64,000 bases of DNA, from assembly GCA_039707465.1 (NCBI GenBank), contig CM077643.1, forward strand, positions 332,030,419-332,094,418, given 5' to 3'. The translations under genes were made by a program, and so were the position numbers. Of this stretch, positions 23,283 through 35,262 are shown piece after piece. The stretch is from Rhabdophis nuchalis (Eukaryota; Chordata; Lepidosauria; Squamata; Natricidae). Position 1 is the first letter of the stretch, and each line of letters opens with the position of its first letter. The notes beneath the pieces were generated by a model. That model searched no databases. It had not been told where the DNA came from and worked only from the letters and a program-made list of their open reading frames with translations.

Positions 23283-25910
23283 GTTCACCTGAGGGAAAAC
23301 TCATACAATGAACAATCATATAATGTACGTAATTGAGGGGCTCAATTAACTTACTATGCCTGAGCCTGGCTTATGGTACAATTCAATATATAAATTCTTT
23401 CAAATGCAGTTTAATTAAGAAATCATGGTTAAACAAACAATGGATTACAACAGTGAAATAATCCAAAAGATTTACAAAGATCAAAGATCATTAGGAAAAA
23501 CCTGCCTACCGACATAATAGGTCATGGTATCAGTCTGCCTTGAGCTGAAATCTCCATCTCAACAGTACTGTGTTACTTTTATGCACCACCTTTTTTCTCC
23601 TAGAAGTTTAGATTAGTGAGCCAAGACAAGAAAAGTGTTTAAATATGGAATGTGTAATATCCCTATTTTCAAAATTGTTCTTTGTAATACATTGTGAATA
23701 CTTCAACCAGTGATACAAACTCCAGAAGGTTCTTCCTTTTGTAAAATAATATATATTTTTAGCCTGTAAATCCAAACAACTGACAGCTCAGTCTAGATCA
23801 TGTTATTTCCTAGGTGAATTCTACTGCTTTAATTAGAAATTACTTACAAGTCTGCATCCTTACAATTGTCACTTAGAGATGGATTGAAGAAAAGCCAGAA
23901 CTGACAGTTTAAAGGAATTAATACCTGGATGCAAAAGGAAATGTAAGAATTTCTGGATGCCATTGGAGAAATTGACATTTTGTCAGAAGATGGGAAACAG
24001 AAATATAATTTAAAATATAAATTCCAACATGTTTTGGTTGGGGAAAGGAGATAAATCTAGTTCTCATATTTTATCTTTCTTCTGCTCCATCCTAATTTAC
24101 TGTCTTTTGCTTTCCCCTATGTTACATTGGATCCAGACATAGCTATGATTAGAATTAACCCATATATGTCAACATAATTTCAAGATATCAATTCTAAGCA
24201 TGGTAAGACTAGGTTTAGGTGGATATATTTTGATAGATACAATGCAATGTAAAATAAGTCAGAGGTGAGGAATAATACTGATAATTTTGAAAGTTGAATA
24301 GAACTATTCTTTATTAAATTTTCTATATTTTATGAAGTCTAAAATATGAATGCAGTGTATAAATATATGATTGATATTACAACCATACACATCTTGATCT
24401 CTGGAAGATGCCCAGGATTTGTTAAACTGTAAAACGAATAATTTTCTGACATGTTCGATTAGGATTTCTCATGAAGATTTTATTAGAATAACTTTGCTTA
24501 ATTTTGCCTAATCTCACAAATCTTCCTTTGGGAAATGAGCAGTGAAAAACAATCATTTTACATAGGTTGGTTTTCAAATTATGGATTAAAGTTTTAGGAG
24601 GAGATATATTTTCTCTAGTTATTATTGGTTGGAACACAATATATACAGTCACCTGAAATCATTAACTCTTATACGGAATGAGGCTGGTTATCACATCATT
24701 TAGCACAACAGGAATACGAAAAGCTCTGCAGCAGATTCACACTGTCATTTTTCTTTGTCCAAAATATGAAAATGAAGCCTAGTTTTTCCTCCCAATCAAA
24801 GGAATCAACATGAAGTCGCAAAATATAATCTCAAAATATTCCAGTTTGTAGACCTCCAAAGGTGTCCAATATCTCATTTTGAACACATATTGCAAAGTGA
24901 ATTAATTTGTAAGGTTGGAAATGGTACAGAGTTGGTATTTGTCCTAACATAGCCTCAACTTTGCAACTGAAATAAATCAATCAAGGAAAGGGAGATGGCA
25001 AACAACCAAAGCAAAGCAAATGGTAGCATACCATATGGGAATGTTGTCACCTGGCAGACAGAAATCTGCTTTTACAAAGAAGAAAGTTTTAGTGAACCCT
25101 TCAGTGATGCAGTGTGAAGTACTGAGAATCAGTGGGATGCCCAGGAGATTTTGTGTCATTAAATGCAAGCCTGAAATTATAACTGTTCACTTAGGTTTGT
25201 ATTTGTCTGAGGAATAACACAAAGATTTGATGTTTTATAAAGGTAACAAATAACTCTTATCTCAATGAATGCAGTTTATTCTACTGAGTAAATTGTTTTT
25301 TTCTTTTTTTGGTGAAAGGACTACAACTGCTTTTGTTTAGGTTTTGGTAGAGATCACAACTGTTGCTGATATTAACAGCAAATGGAAAATCAATAAATTG
25401 ACACAGGCAGTTTTGTAAGAATACCCAACAACAGAGATTTCTCCTGATGTTAAAAGTGAACATACTTTCTCAGTTTTCTCTCAAAAAATTGCTTTTCAAT
25501 TCAGCACCCACTCAGATAATCTTTTAAATGAAATGTTGTCCAGCTACTGTACATTACATTGTACTCTAGGCAAATTTCCTTCCACCCACCTTCTATTCTC
25601 ACTGACAGGTAATTATCATTTGCAATTGCTGTCACATGTACTTTTTCAAAATGATTTCCTCTTCAACAATGGCCAGCAACAAAATGTGGCATGATATTCA
25701 TGATGTCCACAGAGAATGTTATCTGCAAATGAAGAACAAATTAATGGAAAGTTAGCAGTGAAGAAAGGAGACACTCCCCATCTTAGGTGGGCATTAAATC
25801 ACATGCATTTTAATTGTCTGAAAATGTTTGATGTACTGTTAGTTGTCACACAAATTTTTTTACGCATTTAAAACATTTATAAGCCCATCCCTCTCATAAT
25901 ACAATGCGTG
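23283..25910. other. No gene recognised
   Basis: About 2.6 kb of AT-rich sequence without a recognisable repeat, exon or RNA gene. ORFs are below about 80 codons and lack motifs. Confidence 0.45.
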
Positions 25911-26513
25911 CCGGGGTGGGCAAACTTTGCAACTTTAAGTCTGAACTTTAAGTCGGTATTTGCAAGACCGCCTCTTGCCCCATACATCCCTTAGACCGAT
26001 ACGCTCCCACAGAGAGGGCCTTCTCAGGGTGCCGTCGGCCGGACAATGCCGACTGGCGACACCCAGGGGAAGAGCCTTCTCTGTGGCGGACCCAGCCCTT
26101 TGGAACGACCTACCCCCCGAATTACGCACCATCACCGACCTCCGCCTCTTCCGCCAATGTCTGAAGACATACCTATTCCAACAAGCCGGCCTAGCCTAAC
26201 CTCCCATGGGGACTTTTAGATAGTTTTAAATTGGGTATTTTAAAATTGGGTTTTTAGCATAGGATAAGACGGTTTAATTTATATTTTAAATTATGTATTT
26301 ATCTTTGTATTCTGTAAGTTTTTTAAATTTCCTGTGCGCCGCCCTGGGTCCTCTGCGGAGAAGGGCGGGATATAAATGTAAATAAAATGAAAAAAAATGA
26401 AAATGAAAATGAAGGACTTCAGCTCCCAGACTTCTCCAGCCAGCAAAGCTGGCTGGAGAAGTCTGAGACCTGAAGTCCTTCAGACTTAAAGTTGCAAAGT
26501 TTGCCCACCCCAG
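25911..26513. mobile_element. Palindromic hAT-like MITE split by an L2 fragment
   Basis: The left arm ccggggtgggcaaactttgc ... aagtctgaa (25911-25944) and the remainder gaaggacttcagctccc ... aaagtttgcccaccccag (26411-26513) form one palindromic element. The central agccagcaaagctggct is intact in the right part. An L2 3' end lies between. I see no clear 8-bp duplication outside it. Confidence 0.75.
25955..26410 (+). mobile_element. L2 3'-end fragment inserted in a MITE
   Basis: Starts ggtatttgcaagaccgcctc in the C-terminal coding part. It reads [18 protein letters not shown] and [20 protein letters not shown] to a natural stop near 26199, then a 3' UTR with gtgcgccgccctgggtcctc and an AAATGA-like tail. 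The 5' junction repeats actttaagtc from the MITE (25931-25954). Confidence 0.85.
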
Positions 26514-28387
26514 GTGTAGGCAGTGACTAAGGATTCAAGCTGAAACAAAATAGCAACCCAAACCAATAGGATAAGTATACAAAAATGTTTGAGGTCTAAG
26601 GACATTCTACATCTAGTTCAAGAACTAGAACCAAATTGATCAAGCACAGGGCTCATTTTATCTTGTGGTCCAAAACATGGGGTGACATACATTGCAGGCC
26701 AGCCCTGTGATGTTCAAATCTTTGATTTTTACATTTATGTGGATAATTCTTACTGGCATCTTTGGAGGGGGACAAACCCCACTTAGAATATTTCCACCAG
26801 GCATTTCTACTTCTTCATCAATATGGAATCATGTCTTTGATACAAGGCATCAGGTAGTTTTGAACAAAAATGTTTGTTTATTTGCTTCTGAGAATTTGGC
26901 TTTTTGTTATGGATCTGCGGAGGTTTATTCGAAGCTCCTTATTTCTTTGCCTTTTTGGCTTTGTAGAGTACTCAATATTTGGTGGGAATTCTTGATTCAG
27001 ACTACATCCCATTCACAAACTTTCTTTCCCATGCCATAAAGCCAAGGGATCAGTTCCTTTAACTGTCTATGTTGAAGTTTTATCTCCCCCAGCCACAAAA
27101 CTGCTGAGATTTTGTAGCATGGAAAACTTGAAAATGTTCCATAAAGTTGGTATCTGAATGGAGTGAAGGGGGGAAGTGGCTATCTATTTATTTTATTTCA
27201 TTTTTCTGTGGAGTAGAGATTGGGGAATTTTTGTAACTCTGGGATCTGAGAGAGAAGAAAACTGAAAAACTAGCAGTTTTCTGTTGGAGGAAGTAATGAT
27301 TAGGTCATGATGATATCTGCTTATTCTCTATGGTATCTGTTTTATTGTCTATTCTCTTACTCTACTACACTATGAAAACCAGCTCATGATGCTATAATAA
27401 GGTAATCAGTTATAAGGTTTCAAAAAGTAGAGCCTCTTTCTTTCTGTCTTTTTTATTCTGCTGTTCACTTTCACTCAGGCATTTCTACAATAGCTCTCTC
27501 TCTCTCTCTCTCCCTCCCTCCCTGCCCCCTCCCTCATTGCATTTTTCCATCCAACTATTATTAGATGATACTTACATTTTAAACATTCTTTTTTTGAGTA
27601 TTGTTCCTATTTTCTGCAGATATGGTCAGTGAGAAGCAGAATAGCTCCCTATGTTGTTAACACCCCCATAGGGGGTGGGGAATAGCAGTAAAATAAAGTC
27701 ACCAGTTGTCATAGCAACCAAAATGCTGGTAACAAGGCCCAGCAATTAAACAAGGTGAGGTGTTAAGTTGTTATGGCAACTATACATTTTAATCAAATCA
27801 GCTATACTTATCAAAGAAAAATCAAATTAAAAAATCAGGAAATCAAGGAACAGTACCTCAAGTTTGAGTCTGCAATGTATTTAGGAAATACCAGTTTGTA
27901 AAAAACAAAAAAACAAAAACCAAAGCTAAATTTCTCCTGGTAACCCCATTGAAACATCCATATAGTTATATTGGCAATTATATGGAAATAAATCTTCTTG
28001 TATTGTGTTAGTGGTTGCAGAAAAAGATATGAAAACATTACAAGCCATTAAAGCTTACTTATTATAGTTAAAACTGGCATATTTGAAGGGTTACACAAGG
28101 CTTAAGCTTCAATTTGTGTAATTTTGGGAGAAGATGTGGCTGTTTTGAAGAATTGCAAACAGGTGCTGCATTTACACTCCTCTGTGCTATACAACATCTA
28201 TGTTGCTATATGTATTGTCTCACTAGAAACATAATTATTCTCCTTGTACAAGCAATGTCATGGGATAGCTTTCTCATGGTATTTTTTCCTTCACATACTG
28301 TGCCTGGTTTCTGTCCATGAATGCTTTCATGTGGAAAAAATAAAGACCTCAGTAAGCCAGTGAATCAATGAGAATTATTTTTTTTAT
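26514..28387. other. No gene recognised
   Basis: AT-rich, with a (TC)n/(CCCT)n tract at 27498-27534. The 115-codon ORF at 26692 has no recognised motif and no splice context that I can defend. Confidence 0.45.
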
Positions 28388-28445
28388 TGCTCCCCTGTGG
28401 GGAGAGGGTGCGGTCTATAAGTATTAAATTATTATTATTATTATT
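28388..28445 (+). mobile_element. Minimal L2 3' terminus with (ATT)n
   Basis: Only the last 40 bp or so of L2 are present (gctcccctgtggggagaggg tgcggtctata), followed by six or so ATT units. This is an extreme 5' truncation. Confidence 0.75.
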
Positions 28446-28714
28446 GCTGTGTTTGTAAGAAAAAAAATACCACAATGGCTCTTTGTACCACTCCAGAATC
28501 AACTCTGGACTTCTGTGTACTTAGGAATATGCCTGTGGACATATTTAGCAATTGAGGTAATTAATTTCTGGTTTAACTGCTGTATATCTGAAATTACAAA
28601 AAAAGAGAGATATTTCTTTTGGAATAATAAAATCTTGTAGAGTTTCTGAGATATTTGATTTATCATTAGTAGGAATTCTTTTCTCCAGTGGAAGAGATAA
28701 AGCTCAGGATTGAA

Positions 28715-28910
28715 CTATGGAGTCCTTAGTGATCTTTCTATTTGGTTGTTTTCTTATAGATATTTCATTACCCAACCTGATAACTTCATCAGTGTGTGTG
28801 AGTCTGGCGTATGCTATTTATTTGTATATAATAGCGTTCTCTGCCAGTTTTGGTGGGACTGTGGTTTCCCCCTTGATGGTTTGTTATTTTGTTATTTGAC
28901 AATAACAAAA
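28715..28910 (-). mobile_element. Penelope-like element terminal relic with hammerhead-like motif
   Basis: The reverse strand contains CTGATGA (28792-28786), then AGTTATC, a 6-nt loop, GGTAAT and GAAA (28766-28763), followed by sequence rich in aagaaaacaaccaa. This matches the conserved core of the minimal hammerhead ribozymes known in terminal repeats of Penelope-like retroelements. Stem II can pair GUUAUC with GGUAAU using wobble pairs. The flanks match the style of the relics at 32281 and 62962. Catalytic activity is not shown. Confidence 0.6.
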
Positions 28911-30234
28911 CCTAGGAATGAAACCAAAAGACTAGAACACATATCCTTAGACACATAAGCAAGGATCACCACCAGGCAGTTCATTCAGAAGCCTTTTTAG
29001 AGCCAGTGCAGCTAGCAAAATTGTAATATTACATACATACTGAGCTATGCTCATAAATACCTCTGTTAGTGTATTCTCAATCATTTATAACTTCCAGATT
29101 GTCTTCAAGGGCAACCACAGTATAGTGCACTGAGACATGAATGACAGTAGGGATTGGTGCAATAGACAAAGTTGTGCAAAGACTTCTCCCCTTCCCTATC
29201 TACAGCTGCTGCTTGCTCTTCAGATAGGAATTGTGAGTTCAGAAGGACTCTTGAGTTGTACATTGGGCCTGCATGGGGCTTTGCAGCCTCTACAATTAAC
29301 CAAACATGGTAAACATCCTTTCCTAAGTTTTAAGGATGGGTGGGGGGAAATCACAATCTTGTAGGGTTGAATTAAAACTTTTCTCCCCATCCAAATCTCT
29401 ACAACCTCACATAGTGGGGCAGAAACCTCAGCGCATCATTTGATTGGTCATGAACATCATTTTCCTAGGATATTTTATTCAAGTAAAGCACAGTAATTCC
29501 TGACTTCAAATTTTAAAAACAAAACAAAACAAACAAATAAACAAAAAGTAGGGGATTCTGTGACAACTTTTCAAGATAAAATTTACTTGATGACTTTTCA
29601 GATCTTTATCATAGGGTATGAATTATGTTATTTCTTATATAATTACGCAATGTACATAAAGCAAGTTAGTGATGGGATATGTAGATATACATACATGTTT
29701 TATTTCCCTTTTTGAAGAGTGGGGATGTTATGCAGGCCCTTTGGCAGCTTGGGAAAGGACCATGATATTTTGTTCTTTATTTTCAGCATTTTGATTCAAC
29801 AAACAATAACTTCTAAAGGGTCAGGAAACAAAAGTTGTAGAATTAAGTGACTATCCAGGCTGAAATGGAGTTAGATGACTTGTTTTATCATAACACACAC
29901 AAATTATCTAGCTCAATTATCTAAGCTCTTGATAAAAAAATTAATAATTGTCTTAATTCATGAGACTTATGTCTGTCTTTCAAGCAAGTCTCTCATAAAT
30001 AAAATACAGTCTGTTGGGCGGAATAGTTAGAAATTAAAAGCCAATGATGGAAACAGTTTGTCTATATCTGCATAGAAAATCCTTTCAAAATCTCTTTGAT
30101 ATAAATGCTGGAAGAAATTCTCCATAACTTTGTTGAAGACCATCTTTCTTCCAGAAAGCTTCTTAGGTGGTAGAAGACCATTCCTTTCTCATGCATCTTT
30201 CCTTTTGGAAGTCTTTTCTCAAAGGTGTTTTTTC
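28911..30234. other. No gene recognised
   Basis: AT-rich spacer without recognised repeat or gene. Confidence 0.45.
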
Positions 30235-30330
30235 AAAAGGCAGTTAGACTGTTTTATTTTTCTTGAGGAAGATGTTTTGCTTCTCATCCAAGAAGCTTTA
30301 TCTGTTCTGGCAGGATGGTAGGGGCAACTA
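30235..30330 (-). mobile_element. Decayed Penelope-like hammerhead-type relic
   Basis: The reverse strand reads aagcttcttggatgagaagc followed by aaaac. This is the stem II hairpin of a second hammerhead subtype (intact form CTGATGA-AGCTTCT-TGGATG-AGAAGC-GAAAC). Here CTGATGA has become CAGATAA and GAAA has become AAAA, so the core is broken while the hairpin survives. Confidence 0.5.
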
Positions 30331-30469
30331 TGACCTGGATGAGAACTACTGTATAACTTAGATGACTGAGACTCTCCACAGATATTTAGTATGATCCTTT
30401 AACTGAATCTATTAAATGAATGCAACCAACCAGTTGGCAACAGCTTCTACTGCAGCCTGGTTCTATTAT

Positions 30470-30615
30470 TGAAATTCATTGTTTTCTCATTAATTTACAC
30501 TGAGTACCCCAAAATTTACAGACATTTCTAAAATTCTGTTTTCACTGTAGAATCAGGTTGCTATATAACAAAATGGACAAACGTGAAGGGGTCTGAATAC
30601 TTTCTGAATGTACTG
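30470..30615. mobile_element. Tc1/mariner-like terminal relic
   Basis: Contains cactgagtaccccaaaattt and gtgaaggggtctgaatactt tctgaatgtactgta. These resemble the ends of Tc1-like transposons as I remember them (gtaccccataatgacaaagt; gtctgaatactttccgaatg). The transposase region is deleted. Confidence 0.5.
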
Positions 30616-32280
30616 TATATGTTGGTAAAAATCTTAAGAGTTTTTTCTCTTTGATGAGAGGAATCCAGGAGCCGGTTTCCCAGGAGATGGTGCTGGGAAG
30701 TCCAATAGTAGGATGAAATGCAATCATGGTCTCTTGCTCATATTTTTAAGCAGATGAGATTCAGAGGGATGCTTATTTTGATTCTGTAAGCCGCATACAG
30801 AAGCCATAAGTGGAAAGCATTCATAGCTTTAGTCTCCATGATTCTGGCTAATTTACTTCCATTCAAAACCATTTAAATATTGCACCTTGTGCAAAAAGTA
30901 TTTAAATATCTTGCATCAATCAAATATTGAAAAAAATTATAAAGACTGCATACAGATATAAATAGAAAGAAGAAGATAGCAAATTCTATAGCTCAACCAT
31001 ATACTGATTTTCCACAATTCAATCTCATTGGATGATCCAGATGTCTAACTTGTTCACAAGAATAAGGAAATCCCCTTATCTCATCCAACAACACCCGAGA
31101 CACATTGACTGTGTCCTTCCTGATTCACCTTTTTTTTTTTGTACCTAAAAGCAATAGAGCTTTCCATATATGGGTTGCTCCAATTCATCACTTTGGGTAC
31201 TCTTTTCTGTATGTCTCTGAGTTCATACTGTAGCTCTCAGGGATTTTGTTCTAACCTATACAAGATTGTTAGATTCTGTATCTACAACAATTTTGGTTGA
31301 ACCAGTGTGAAGCCCAGTTATTTATGAACAACTGTATTTGGAATCTCCGTAATTTCTGTTTATGAAAGTAGACAACCACATAATACATTGTATTTCTTTA
31401 GACAATGTTGAATTGAATTGAAGTGAAAGTTTTCAAAAACACACACCTCATTGTACAATTTTAAGAAAACAACGAGGTTCCTTAGAAAAGCAAAGCTGTC
31501 CCCTTGGGTAAAGAAGGGAGGCATGGCAATACAATCTGCTGTTATTTAAAACTTGGATTCTCTGAATTTAAGTAAATCCAAATGCCATTTCCTTGATTCC
31601 AAATGTCAAGACTTGTGTATATCTCTAGGGTTACTGCCTCTTAAAATGCTATTAAATAACAGTCTGGGACAAACAAAGGCATTTCTAGGACTTTTACCTC
31701 AGAAGACAAATGTCAGTATCCAGCTGTTGCTTAGATGGGACACAAAAGAAAAGAGATCAGTGGTATCAAAATGCTGAAAGGAAGGACTTTTTACCACCTG
31801 TCACATCTCATTTCAAGGTCATGGCTGAGATCCAGAATGGGTATCTGTGGGCCTGCATTTGCTCATTTTTGCTTTCCAGTAGTAATTTGGGCCTGGACAT
31901 AATTTGATGAAATGAAAAGCTAATGAAGGACAAACAAGTCAAGTACTCCACCATGTGCATGTTAACTATTGGTGCTATTGGATAAAGATGGCTCCTTTTC
32001 AAGATACATAGCGGCATGCATGACTTCAGGGAGGATCGTTGTGGCCTAGCAACCTGACTAGTGTTTGAGTGATGGAGCATTTCTCTGAATTCCAATCAAT
32101 TTAGAATGAGTGACATCTGCTATTACTGTTTTGCTACAAAATGAATTCAAATTAGTCTCTCCCAGGGCCCTGTGTTATTAATTAATTAATTATATTTCTT
32201 TTGATTAAGGACATTGTGTAATAATTTAGAAGGTAACAATACAGCAAACTGAGGAATCAAAACATGTTATTATAGGGCCC
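30616..32280. other. No gene recognised
   Basis: AT-rich with a poly-T run at 31131-31140. ORFs up to 95 codons lack motifs. Confidence 0.45.
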
Positions 32281-32405
32281 TCTAAGCTTGGTTGTTCTCT
32301 TGAAGATTTTTCATTACCCAACTAGGTAATATCATCAGTGCTCGGACTGATGATGTTACTTAGTTGAATAATGAGATATCTGCAACAAAACAACCAAGCT
32401 CAGAG
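32281..32405. mobile_element. Head-to-head pair of Penelope-type hammerhead-like motifs
   Basis: The reverse strand carries CTGATGA (32338-32332), ATTACC, a loop, GGTAAT and GAAA (32312-32309), with a fully paired stem II. Nine bases away the forward strand carries CTGATGA (32347-32353), GTTACT, a loop, AATAAT and GAGA (32373-32376), a decayed core. The outer parts are inverted too: taagcttggttgtt at the left, aacaaccaagct at the right. The unit is therefore a dyad of two Penelope terminal segments. Confidence 0.65.
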
Positions 32406-32602
32406 ACCATGAAGCAACCCGTAGTTCATCTCTGAGCTGTAAATATTATCTTCTATTGGTACATGTAACTATAAATATCAGCTGGCTGGAAGATGTTGAA
32501 GTACAAAAGTGATTGCCTTGTTTAGTGACTGGTCATAGTTACAGCAGTGATGAAAACGTAACTTTGCAACCAATTCTTGCATGGTAAGAAAGACCTTGAG
32601 AA

Positions 32603-33163
32603 TACAGTGGTACCTCGGTTCACGAACTTAATTCATGAACTGACTCTGTTCGCGATCTGAATTGGTCGTGAAGCGAGGCACAATTTCCCATAGGGTTCAA
32701 TGTAAATCCGGTTAATCCGTTCTGACCTTGTTTTTTGGTCGTGATTCTTGAACTGACTCTTTTCGCGATCCGAATTGGTCGTGAACAGAGGCACAGTTTC
32801 CCATAGGGTTCAATGTAAATCCGGTTAATCCGTTCTGACCTTGTTTTTTGGTCTGTTCGTGAAGCGAAACGGAGTTCGTGAACCCGAGCATTTTTACGAA
32901 CTTTTGTGTTCGTGAAGTGAGGCGGAGTTCGTGAACCCGAGCATTTTTACGAACTTTTGTGTTCGTGAAGCGAGGCGGAGTTCGTGAAGCGAGGCGGAGT
33001 TCGTGAAGCGAGGCGGAGTTCGTGAACCCGAGCATTTTTACGAACTTTTCCGTTCATGAACCGAAACGGTGTTCGTGAACCGGAGCACATTTTTTGGAAA
33101 ATTTCTGTTCGTAAACTGAATTGGTCGTGAACAGAGGCGTTCGTGAACCGAGGTACCACTGTA
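32603..33163. mobile_element. TA-flanked nonautonomous DNA transposon (mariner/pogo-type)
   Basis: The terminal inverted repeats are cagtggtacctcggttcacg at 32605 and its complement ending at 33161. They are flanked by TA at 32603-32604 and 33162-33163, as in Tc1/mariner/pogo elements. The 557-bp interior contains a roughly 120-bp direct duplication (cccatagggttcaatgtaaa at about 32688 and 32800) and several short repeats of gttcgtgaagcgaggcggag. No transposase is present. Confidence 0.75.
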
Positions 33164-34565
33164 TATTGCCTACGGAGTTTCCTAGCCTTTCTGGCTTTGT
33201 GGATCGGTTGGGCAGAGCGAGGATGGTTCCATGCAAGCAGTGGGCAAGTGTGTGTGCATACACAGTTCCATTTGTGAGAGTGCTGGGCATATGTGCTTGC
33301 CGCTCACGCAAATGGAACACATGTGACTGTGCTTGCCAGCTGCTCGCAGAACTGGGGATGTGTACTTGCACTCACCTGCCATTTCCACAGCCCAATTCTG
33401 AAGGGCTCAAGGCAGTGTGTTGCGGCTGAGGGGTTAGGGAATGGTCAGATAAGTGAAGGCATGGTCAACAGCTGAGTGGAGTGAAGATTCAGAAGGAGAC
33501 AGCTGGAGATTTGTACTTTCAGACTTGTAGAATTCTGTTAATGTAACCTCATAATAAATTAGAATTAACTTATCTGGTTGTATTTCCTGTCTGGTTTCTA
33601 ACTGAGAAGGCTGACATCAGTCTTGCAAGTCTGAAAGTACAAATCTCTCATCATTTTCTTTACAGGCTGAGAAGTCAAGTTGGGTCCTTTTTCCACCCAT
33701 TGTGCAGCAGTGGGCTATCGTCTCTTATCCGACTAATCTATAGGAAGCATTTCTGCATTCCATGACCAAAAATCTTTTGTCAAATACTGCTATATGCATT
33801 TATGACCTTTGCAGCTCTGTAAAGCAAATTAAAATGGAATTTCACTTAGCAACCATTTTGCTTAATGACCAAGGTCATTACCAAGGTCATTAAGGTCCCA
33901 ATTGTGATTTCTAAACAAGGACTACTTGTTATAACCTTTACCTTAATGTAGGAGACAGAGAGTAGTTCTTCTGCTCTCTTCTGTTCTGTTCTCTTTTTCA
34001 CCTCACTTCAACTTGCCTGTAAAAGAGAATGGGTCTGATTGATTTCAGTTCAATTTTTCCTTAAGAATCCTGGTTCAGAGCTGTGAAAGGTAACTTTGGT
34101 TTGAACTTAGAAGTGAACTAGAAATAGACAAGAAGCTGCTGAATTGTTTTAGAGCACTGATTAAAGATAAAACACTGACTTAGTGTCCAACTATAATTAA
34201 TAGCCTAAAGGCAATATTTTGAATATAAGGAAATTACACATAAGGCTAGCTTAGAGGTTATAGATTATGCTATAACAGAGGTGGCAACTTATTAATAGCA
34301 AAAGATTCACATCAGCCTTTGCAATTATGCTATTATGCAGGGCACTGGCAACATTTTTCTGTGTGAATGCTGAGGTTTTGAATTGGGTTTCAAGGTGGAA
34401 ATATACCTCCCGAAGGCCTGGTGTGTACATTTCAATTCTTATTTTGCCATTTAGCATCCAAAATTGCATCAGAACAAATCAGCCATTTTGTTGGCCAGTC
34501 TGGAAAACATGATTTCATTTCAGTTTGCTTTGCAAACCACAAATGGAATGTCAGTAACCCCATGC
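33164..34565. other. No gene recognised; one inverted repeat
   Basis: Mostly ordinary sequence. An inverted repeat pairs gagatttgtactttcagact (33506-33525) with its complement near 33627-33646, enclosing about 100 bp. ORFs around 33100-33430 are GC-shadow frames. Confidence 0.4.
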
Positions 34566-34568
34566 ATA

Positions 34569-35262
34569 AGGTGACCAGATTTTCAAACTTCCAAAGTGGG
34601 ACACTGTCGACGGGGAGGGGGGGTGGGGCACGCTCTGGCGTGGAATGCACCTGCTTAGAGGGCCTCGGGGCTGAGAAGAGGGGGGGCGTGCTCCGGCACG
34701 GCACGCACCTGTGCAGAGGGCGTCAGGGCAGGGGCATGCTCCCACCCGCCCCCGTGGAGCCCTCTTTAAAGGCAGCGGTGGTGGCGGCCTGGCCCGGCGG
34801 TGCTGAGAGCCACTGGCTCGGGTGGGAAGGGGGAAGGTGGTCTGAGGTGGCGATGTTGGCGTGATGGCCCGAGCTGAAAGTGGCCGCCTCAGGCCGCCTT
34901 CCCCCTTCCCGCCCGAGCCAGCGGTTCTCAGCACTGCTGGGCCAGGCCGCTGCCGCCACTGCCTTTAAAGAGGGCCCCGCAGGGGCAGTGGGGAGCGCGC
35001 CCCTGCCCCGATACCCTCTGCGCAGGTGCGTGCCGTACTGGAGCACGCCCCCCTCTCCGAGGCCCTCTGCGCAGGTGCATGCTGCGCCGGAGCATGTGCC
35101 CCCCTCTCCTTGGCCCCGATGCCCGAGCTGGCGCTCTCAGCTATCCGCACCTGCCGCCTACCCGCAAACAGCTGGACATTTTGAAGAGGTGGTGGGGTGC
35201 AGGACATCTGCTGGTGAACCGGGACTGTCCCGCCAGAAGCGGGACGTCTGGTCACCTTACCC
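34569..35262. mobile_element. GC-rich foldback element, about 0.7 kb
   Basis: The termini are inverted (aaggtgaccagattttcaaa at the left, gggacgtctggtcacctta at the right). The interior is a long imperfect palindrome centred near 34867. For example, gccctctttaaaggc at 34759-34773 pairs with 34961-34975, and the gggtgggaagggggaaggtg region pairs with 34891-34915. The right arm has about 90 extra bases. TA at both edges fits a TA target duplication. The overlapping ORFs on both strands (up to 147 codons) are consequences of GC-rich symmetry. Confidence 0.65.

Noticed and set aside
26692..27039. A 115-codon ORF as a host gene
   Set aside because: No recognisable motif, no supporting flanking exons, and composition like its surroundings.
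34421..34864. A 147-codon ORF and opposing ORFs across 34.4-35.3 kb
   Set aside because: They arise from the symmetry and GC richness of the foldback element. There is no recognised domain, and both strands are open at once.
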